Below, in pieces: positions 8,206 to 17,200 of a stretch of DNA of 41,523 nucleotides. Each line of letters starts with the position of its first letter. The stretch's first letter is position 1. Under the pieces are notes generated by a model, which was not told where the DNA came from, made no database searches, and saw only the letters and a list, made by a program, of their open reading frames with translations. This stretch comes from CAXXOK01 sp964584315 (GTDB lineage: Bacteria; Bacillota; Clostridia; Christensenellales; Aristaeellaceae), in NCBI GenBank assembly GCA_964584315.1, contig CAZOZO010000027.1, forward strand, positions 1 through 41,523, given 5' to 3'. A program made the position numbers and the translations under genes.

Positions 8206-11200
8206 ATGAACCGTACCAGAGTGCTGGCACTGGCAATGCTAATGGTTATGTTTGTAACCAATGCGGGCCAGCAGAGCGAATGGAGCAACGCGGGCATATC
8301 CGGCGGCACCCCCGTGGCCATGGCCGAGGAGGGATCCGCATGGCCTTCCACTTCGCCGACCATTGACGTATCCCCCTCTGATTTGCCTACCGCCACGCCG
8401 GAAGCGACCGTTGATTTGACGGCATCCGCCGATCCTGCACCCACGCCGACCCTGTCGGACGCGCAGGCGACCGATGCCACCGCCACTGATACCCCCGCGC
8501 CCACACCGGAAGCACCCTTGCTTTTTGCCGAGGGTGCCGCCTGCGATGTGACCCTTTCCGGGGACGTGGCGGCGAGCGGCATGCAGCTGCGGCTCACGCT
8601 GGAGGTGCTGGAGGGTACAGGCGCATGGTCGCCCGTGCCCGACCCGGTCGCGCCGGAGGAGGTTTATACCCTCGACCTCACACTGGATGCAAACGGCGAT
8701 GCGCACGGTATTTTTTCGCTTGCGGGCCTCGCCGCCACCACGGCGTATCGCGCACGCGTAAGCGACTGGCAAGCCTCGTCGGGCAACGATGCCACGGCGG
8801 CCAGCTTTGCCTATGCCGATGGGCAGATCGACGACGCGACCTTTGAAACGCAAGTCTCCGTCAGCATCAGCGTGCCGGAGCCGGCGACCCCCACCCCTGA
8901 GCCGACCGCAACCCCCGAACCCTCGCCCACTGCCGAGGTCGCACCCGTATTCATGGACGGCGAGGCTTTCACGATCTCCATCGCTTTTTCCGCGGAGCCC
9001 GAAGGAGGCTATGGCTCGCTTTCGCTCGCGCTGTTTGCGGACGAGGGCGGCGGCGCGATCGTGGTCGCCTCGCAGGATATAGCCATCGGGGCGGACGGTA
9101 CGGCGCAGGCCAGCTTTTCGCTGGCTGGGCTTTCTTCGACAGCCGTATACAGCGTTACCGCCCTTGCCTATCAAAACGAGCCGCTTTCGTTCGTGTGGGA
9201 CGAGGCACTGGGCGCGTCCTGCGCGGAGGCGGGCGGCTGTGCCTTTACCCTCTCGCAGGATGGTTCTTCCGCCACGTTGCTAGCCGATCCGCTCGCGCAG
9301 CCCTCGCCGGACGCGGGCAGCCTGATGACGCTGCTGGGCGATATCAGCCTGTTTGCAAGCGGCGCGGGCGATCCGTACAGCACGGCGCTCACCTTCACGC
9401 TGAACCTAGCGCTCAACGGAGCCGCGTCAGCGCCCATTGCGCTGCCCTTCACGCTGGTGGAGAACGCGGATACCGGCGCATACACTTGCGAGCTGGGCGG
9501 CTACGATACGGGCCTCTTTACAGCGAGCGCATCCGTGAGCGGCACAACGGCCACGCTGAACATCCTGCCCACCGTGCCGGGCGGCGACCCCACGCTGCGC
9601 TACACGCTGGCCGTGGATGCAGTCACGCTCGACTACACGCTCACCGATAGCGCCACAGGCTACCAAAGCGCCATCAGTGGCAGCGCGGGCGTTTTCGCGG
9701 ATGGCACAGCAAGCGCGGATGCGTCCGCCATGGCACTGACCAGCGTAGCCACGCATATCACCTGGAACGACGGTAAATCTACCACCCGCCCCACCCCTGT
9801 GCTTACGATCAGCGCGGGCGGCGTGCCGCTTTCGCCTCAGCCTGCACCCACAAAGGCAACCGCCAATTACAGCCTGGATATCTACACCTATGCCGCCCTG
9901 CCCAAGTACGACGGCGGAACGGTCATCACCTATACCGTCGCGCAGGAATCCCCTGCGGGCTACCTGACCGTGCAGGACGGTTTGAATTTCATGAACACCC
10001 TGCAAACCGCCCTGCATGTGGGCGTACAGTGGTACGACGGCTCCACCGCAGCAGCCACGCGCCCCGCAATCGCGGATGTGCAAAACCTGTTCACACTCAA
10101 GCGTCAGGCGCGCCGCGCGGGTTCGTCGGCCACGGCCGTGGAAGGTGTCTCGCTTGCCTTTGCAGAGAGTGGCAACCTGTGGAACCTGACCGCCGATGGC
10201 CTGCCTGCCTACGACGCGGATGGCTACCCCTATGACTACATGGTGGTTCAGGGCGCGATGCCCTCGCGCGACGAAACGCTGGGCACTTATGTGAACACCG
10301 TCAAGAACGTTGGCATCTACAATGGGCAGACGGCCGCCGGCACCGCTTACGAGGGCGGTACGCTTGTCAACACCATGACCGATTTTGTTGGTTTCGCCTT
10401 CACCAAAGTATGGAAGGATGGCGGCGCGACCACCCACCCCACCGTGCGCTTCTACCTGTACCGCTACCCCGAGAACACCGGCCTTGGCTTTGCGACGCTC
10501 TCGCCTGTAACAGGTCACGATAACATGACGCTGCCCGCCAGCGACCAGCCCACGCAGGCTGTCACCTATGCTGAGCCGGGCGAGTTGCCCCGCTACGATA
10601 CCAAAGGCAACGCCTATGTCTATTACCTGCGCGAGGTCATGGACAACCAGGGCGATTACCAGATCCGCATCACCAATGTCGATTCTGCGGAGCAGGACTT
10701 CATCCTGCCTGGTGCTACGGTCGTTAACATCCGCGAGGCGAACACCGCAGCACCCTACACGGTATTCTGGCGCGCCAAAGCTGTGCAGTCCATGAACGGT
10801 GGCGCGGCGGTCGCGCTGTACCGCAAGCTGGCCACCGAGGATGATACGGCTTACACCTATATGGCAACGCAGACGCTCACGGGCTTCCGCGCCGAAACCA
10901 TGACCCTGACCAGCCAGTTTGGTGGCCTGCCCAAGTATGACGCGGAAGGCGCGCTGTACCAGTATCGCGTGCGCGAAGTGGGCGCGACCATCGATGCGGT
11001 GGATGGCGCGGTGCCCACCGACAACATCGTGGCAGACAGCTTTACCGATGGCGGTTTTACTTTTACCGTGACCCAACCCGCGCCCTCCGGCAGTTTGATC
11101 GAAAACACGCTTGTAGGCACCACCAGCCTGCGCGTGGTCAAACGGTGGTCGCCCGCACTCGCGGAGGGCACTGCTTCCGGCATCCACATCCGCATCCTAC

Positions 11201-14200
11201 AAAACAGCGCCACAGGATGGGACGCAAGCGGCGTTACCGTGCCCGCAGGCGCGTCCTCGCTGGGCGGCACAGATTACAGCCTCACGGGCACGGGCGATCT
11301 GGATCGCCTCTTCACCGGCCTGCCGCAGTACGACAGTGAGGGCCGCGAATATGTCTATACCGTGCAGGAGTTGCTCATTGTCGAGCCAACGGATTACGCT
11401 TTCAGCGACGTGATCTATTCCATCGGCGGGGACGGCATCCGCACCGCGACCCTCTACAATACCAAAGGCGGCGAGGGCGGCCTTACCTTCCGCATCAACA
11501 AGGTGTGGCTGGACGATGGCGACCTGCTGCGCCGCGTGCCTGTGACCTTTGCGCTCTATTACACAGGTGGCGGCAGTCCGGAGCCCGTTGCCTACCGCAC
11601 GCTGACAGCCGCCGAGTCGTGGACGGGTCTGCTTGGCTACACCCCCGCCGAGGGCCAGAGCAGCCAGTATGCGGACTATATGATCCGCGAGGTGACGGGC
11701 GGTAGCCTGACCGTGGGTATGGATGCGGGCTATCTGGCGAGCGGCAGCGGCGAGGCGCGCACCGCGCAGCAAAAATACAGCGTGAGCACTGCGGCCAGCG
11801 GTAACACCTACACCGTAACCAACCTGCGTGTCGGCAAGCTGCAGCTGACCGCGTCCAAGACATGGCACATCCAAGATATCGCCACGCCGGAGATGTACGC
11901 CACCTTCACCCTGTTTCAGAACGGTACGGACGCGCTGGAGTCCAAGACCATCGCGCTGAACGGCCCGCCTGTCACCTTTGGCGGCGAAACAGGGCTGCAA
12001 AAATACGACAGCCAGGGCGTGATCATCCCCTACAGCGTGCGCGAGACTAGCCTGACCGACGCAGGCGGCACGCTTACGTTCTCGGGCGGGCGCATCACCA
12101 TCAACACGGACGAGGCCATCCTCTCCTCCGTGCAACCCGGCGCTTACCAGTATGGCGCCACCCTTGACGACCCGGATACCATGAGCTACGCCTTTGCCAA
12201 CAGCCTCGCGGGCAGCGACGCTATCAACATCAACCTCATCTGGCGCGACGCGGCCACCGGCGACCCCCGCAGGCCGGATGTGCGCCTTACCCTGTACCGC
12301 CACTTGACCGACGCGGCAGGCGCGGCGGAGCTGGTAGCCACTGTGCGGCTGTGGAACACGAACCTCGCCAGCAACCCCTGGTACTGGACGTGCGGCTTTG
12401 GCGCCTACGCCAAATTCGACGCCGAGGGCAACCGCTACCATTACTTCGTCAAGGAAACGTTCCTGCAGGAATCCAGCTACGTGGCATCCTACTTCAGCGA
12501 TATTGGCGGTGTGGCAGCCCAGCCGGATCAAAGCGGCCAGAGCACCGAGGCCACCTTCCCCGTGCAGGCGGGCGAAACGCGCGCCGTGGATTATGCCTAT
12601 GCGAGTTTCGACCCCTCCAGCACAGGCACCATCATCAACACCCTTGAGGATACGCTGGACGTGCAGCGCAAGAAGATCTGGTCCAACCTGCCAGGCTGGT
12701 TCCAGCAGGCATACCTGCCCACCGTGCAGTTCCGCCTGCACCGCTCGCTCTCCGAGGCCACGACGGGCGACGTTGTGCTGAAAGACGGCAACCCATGGGT
12801 GGAGACACTCGCGAACGGCACCCCGGTCGCCACCTTCGCGGGTGCGCCTGTCTATAATGTGTACGGCCTCCGCTACCACTATTATGTGGAGGAGCTGGAC
12901 CAAGGCGGCGGCGTGTTCGACGTGGACTGGTACTCCACCGAGAATGACCGCGTCGAGGGCACGGTGACCAACGTATACGCCATGAACGGCCCCAGCGTGA
13001 GCATTGAGATCCAAAAGCAGTGGGACTATCCGGAAGGCACCCTGACCGGCGGGCAGTCCGCTTACCCTGCCGTGGCCTTTGAGCTGCGCCGCTACTGGCA
13101 AAGCGCGGATGCCTCCGCCACGGACGATGTATTGCTGGATACCGTCACCATGCCATCCGGCACCATCGCTTCGCTCACGAGCGGGCAGGCACCGCCCCTG
13201 ACCGTGACCGAGGACGCAAACGGCGATCCGCTGCTACGCTACGCGCCGGACGGCTATGCCTACCGCTATTATGTGCTGGAAAAACCGGTCACTGGCTATA
13301 CCTCTGTGCAAACAGCAGGCACCGCCACCGAAGTGTCGTGGAACGTGGAGGGCACCGTCGGTACCGCCGCATTCACCAACACCTACGTGCCGCAGTTCAA
13401 ACCTCAGCCCCTGACCGCCACCAAGCACTGGGACGACGGCAGCGACCAGTACGGTACGCGCCCCTCCTTTAGCACAGGCGACATGCCGCTTGCCTTCGCG
13501 CTGTGGCGCAAAACCTCCACCGGCGTGGACGAGCTTGCGCCCGGCGCGACCTTCGCCTGGCGCGAGGGTTCCGGCGCGAACGCAGATGACTGGTACTGCG
13601 ATTTCGAGGGCGATTTTCCCACATACTCCACCCTGGGGCAAACCTATACCTATTACGTCAAGGAGACGCTGGCCGCCGTCTGTGCGGACAGCTACGCTTT
13701 GAGCGCAGGCGCGGGCACCCTGCGGCTGGTGAACAGCCTGAATCGCACCAATGTGCTGGTTGCCAAGAACTGGGAGAGCGAGACCGGCACGACCCTGACC
13801 CGTGACGAGCTCACGAACCTCAAGGCGTTGGGCGCGCTGCCTGATGCGATCACCTTTACGGTGCACCAGTCTGCCGATGGCGGCACAACTTGGGATACCG
13901 ACCTGCCCGCCTTCCCCTTTACCGCCGAATGGGCTGATCTGCTGGAGACGGCGACAGGCGGGCGCACCATCACCGTGGGCACGGCACTGCCGCGCATCGT
14001 GCCCGGCACCAGCACACCGTATGTCTATCGCGCGGAGGAAACCGCGCTTCTCTACCGGCATGGCACACCCGACACCGGCGATGACGAATCCTTCACGCCC
14101 GGTGCGGGCACCGTGACGGTCACCCAAACTGCAAACCACCTTACCACCATTGCAAACGAGATCGGCGTTCGCAAGCTCTACTTCGTTAAAAACTGGATGG

Positions 14201-17200
14201 ACGACAACGACCGGGACGGCGCGCGCCCGACCAGCCTCGTTCTGACCGTGACCCCGGTTGCGGGCGAGGGCTCGACCACCGTTACCCTGAGCGCCGCAAG
14301 CCAATCCACCGACCCCAGCACGGACGGCGCGCGCACTGCGGCCGCTAACCGCTGGCGCGCCGAACTGACCGTGCCCGCAGGCGGCGACTTTACCGTGACC
14401 GAGAGCCTGCCCGGAGGCTATACGCAGGCTGCGGGCAGCCCTGCAACGCAGGCGGACGGCGGTGTTCTGACCAACTGGTGGGGCTTTGCAAACGAGCGCA
14501 CGGTCAAGCAGATCGCAATCAAAGCAACCAAGACCTGGGCAGGCGACAGTTTGTGGTATGCGGCCACGCGCCCTGCGAGCGTCTCCTTCCAGCTGCGTTA
14601 CCGCAAGGAGACGGACACCACGTGGATCAACCTTTACGCCCTTTCCGCTTCGCCGGATCCGCTCTGCCCCATGCCCTTCGGCAGTGCAGCGCAGGTCACG
14701 CTCACCCCCTCCAGCATCACGGACTGGAGCGCCGTGTTCGCACAGTGGGATGCGCTGCCCGCTTACGCTTATAAAGCCGTGGATACCGATGTAACCATTG
14801 GCCTGCAATACAGCGTGGTCGAGGTCGCGGCAAACGGCTACAACACAGCCTACAGCCCATCCACCATCACAGCGAAGACCGCTTCCTCCGCAGCGCCCGT
14901 GGCCGTCACGGTCACCAACACGCTGCGCACGATAAGCCTGCAAGGCGCCAAGCACTGGGTGGACGAGAGCAACCGTTACAGCAGACGGCCCAGCGGCGTG
15001 ACGCTCACACTGCTCGCGGGCGGTGTGGCCGCCAGCCCGCAGCCGACCATCAACTGGGTCAAGACAGGAAACGACTGGACGTACAGCATCACCGGCCTGC
15101 CCCGCTACCAAAAGGGCACATTGACTCCCGTGGTCTATACCGTGACCGAGACCGTGCCCCCCGACTACCGACCTGATGCAGCCACCGTGAGCGGCACCGT
15201 GAACGGCTCGACCGGCAATATCACTGCCGCGGACTTCACCAACCGGCTCATCACCGTGGACATCAGCGGCCAAAAGACCTGGGCGGACGATACCAACCGC
15301 TACGGCATGCGCCCCGATACCATCACCCTGACCGTGCTGGACGGTGCCGCGCCTGTGAGCCCGCAGCCGGACATCGCCTGGGTAAAGGGCGCGAGTACAT
15401 GGGCATATACCATGACCGGCCTGCCCCGCTACGCTGCAGGTACGACCGACCCCATTACCTACAGCGTGTGCGAGACGGCGGTGGGCGGCTACCTGCCCAT
15501 GACCGAAACCACTGTGACCGGCACGCGCGACACGGGTACCGGCTACGTGACCGGCGCGGACTTCACCAACACGCTGGCGACCGTGTCGCTTGGCGGCAGC
15601 AAGACATGGGCCGATTTCAGCGACTGGTACGGGCTGCGCCCTTCCGCCGTCACATTGACCGTACGGATGAGCGGCACGGCACTCTCGCCCCAGCCCGCGC
15701 TAACCTGGCAAAAGACTGGCGATCTGTGGACCTATGCATGCGAAGGCCTGCCCAAATACCTGAAGGGCACGTATACGCAGGCAGCTTATACTGTGGTAGA
15801 AACGGCGCCAGGCGGCTATGCTGTGTCGCCCGTAGGCCGTACCACATCCGGCACGGTGGACGGCGCAGGCAATGTGACCGCCGCCGATTTCCTCAACACG
15901 CTCGAAACGATCACCCTCAGCGGCAGCAAGACGTGGGCGGATACCGACGACTTGTTCGGTCGCCGCCCCGCTGATATCACGCTGACCATCCTCGCGGACG
16001 GCATCGCCATAACGCCCAACAGCGGAATCCTGTGGGACAAGGGTACGAATCCCTGGACGTACACCGTTGCCGATCTGCCCCGCTACCGCAAGGGCACAAC
16101 GACCGCCATCAACTACAGCGTGCGCGAGGCTGCCGTGCCAGCTTACGCCGCGGCCAGTGCCACCGTATCCGGCACGGTGGACGGCGGTAGCGGCAACATC
16201 ATCGGCGCGGCTTTCACCAACACGCTGGATGTGGTCAGCATCGGCGGTCAAAAGACCTGGGTGGACGAGAATGACCGCTATGGCACGCGACCCGACGCGC
16301 TGACCCTCACACTGCTCGCCGATGGCGAACCGCTCGCCCCGCAACCCTCCCCCGTGTGGGACAAAACCGACCCAGCCGTGTGGACATATATCTACAGCGG
16401 CGTGCCTCACTACCAGAGCGACAACATGACCGCCATCGTCTACACAGTCAAGGAAACCCCTGCTACCGGCTATGTGGCCGTTGGTGGCACCACCGCAGGC
16501 GGCACGGCGGATGCGGGCGGCGATGTGACGGGTGCGGATCTGACCAATGAGCTCATCACCGTATCCATCACGGGCAGAAAAACATGGGCGGATGACAGCG
16601 ACCGCTACGGCATGCGTCCCGATGGTCTCACCCTCACCGTGCTCGTGGATGGAACGCCCATGGCGCCACAGCCAAGCGTATCGTGGATCAAGGCCGGCAG
16701 TGTGTGGACGTATACCATCGACGGCTTGCCCCGCTATCAGGCAGGCACGCTTGACCAAGTGCGCTATACCGTGCAGGAGGCCCCCGCTGCGGGTTACGAA
16801 CTGGCTGATGAAACCGCAGTGACAGGACTGATCGATGCGGACACCGGCAACGTGACGGAGGCGGATTTCGCCAACACACTTACGACAGTATCCATCCGCG
16901 GCACCAAAACATGGGTGGACGGCGGCGACCGTTATGCCAAGCGCCCCGACACGCTCACGCTGACCGTGCTTGCCGATGGTGCCGCCATGCCTGTGCAGCC
17001 GGAGATCATGTGGACGCAGAGCGGCAACAGCTGGACGTATGCCATCGAAGGCCTGCCCCGCTATCGCAAGGGCAGCGACACCCCCGCCGTTTATACAGTG
17101 CGCGAGACCTCCGTGAGTGGCTACGCCGCCGCGTCGCTCACTGCCACAGGCACAGTGGACGCAGGTGGCCGCTTGACCGGCGCGGACTTCACCAACACGC

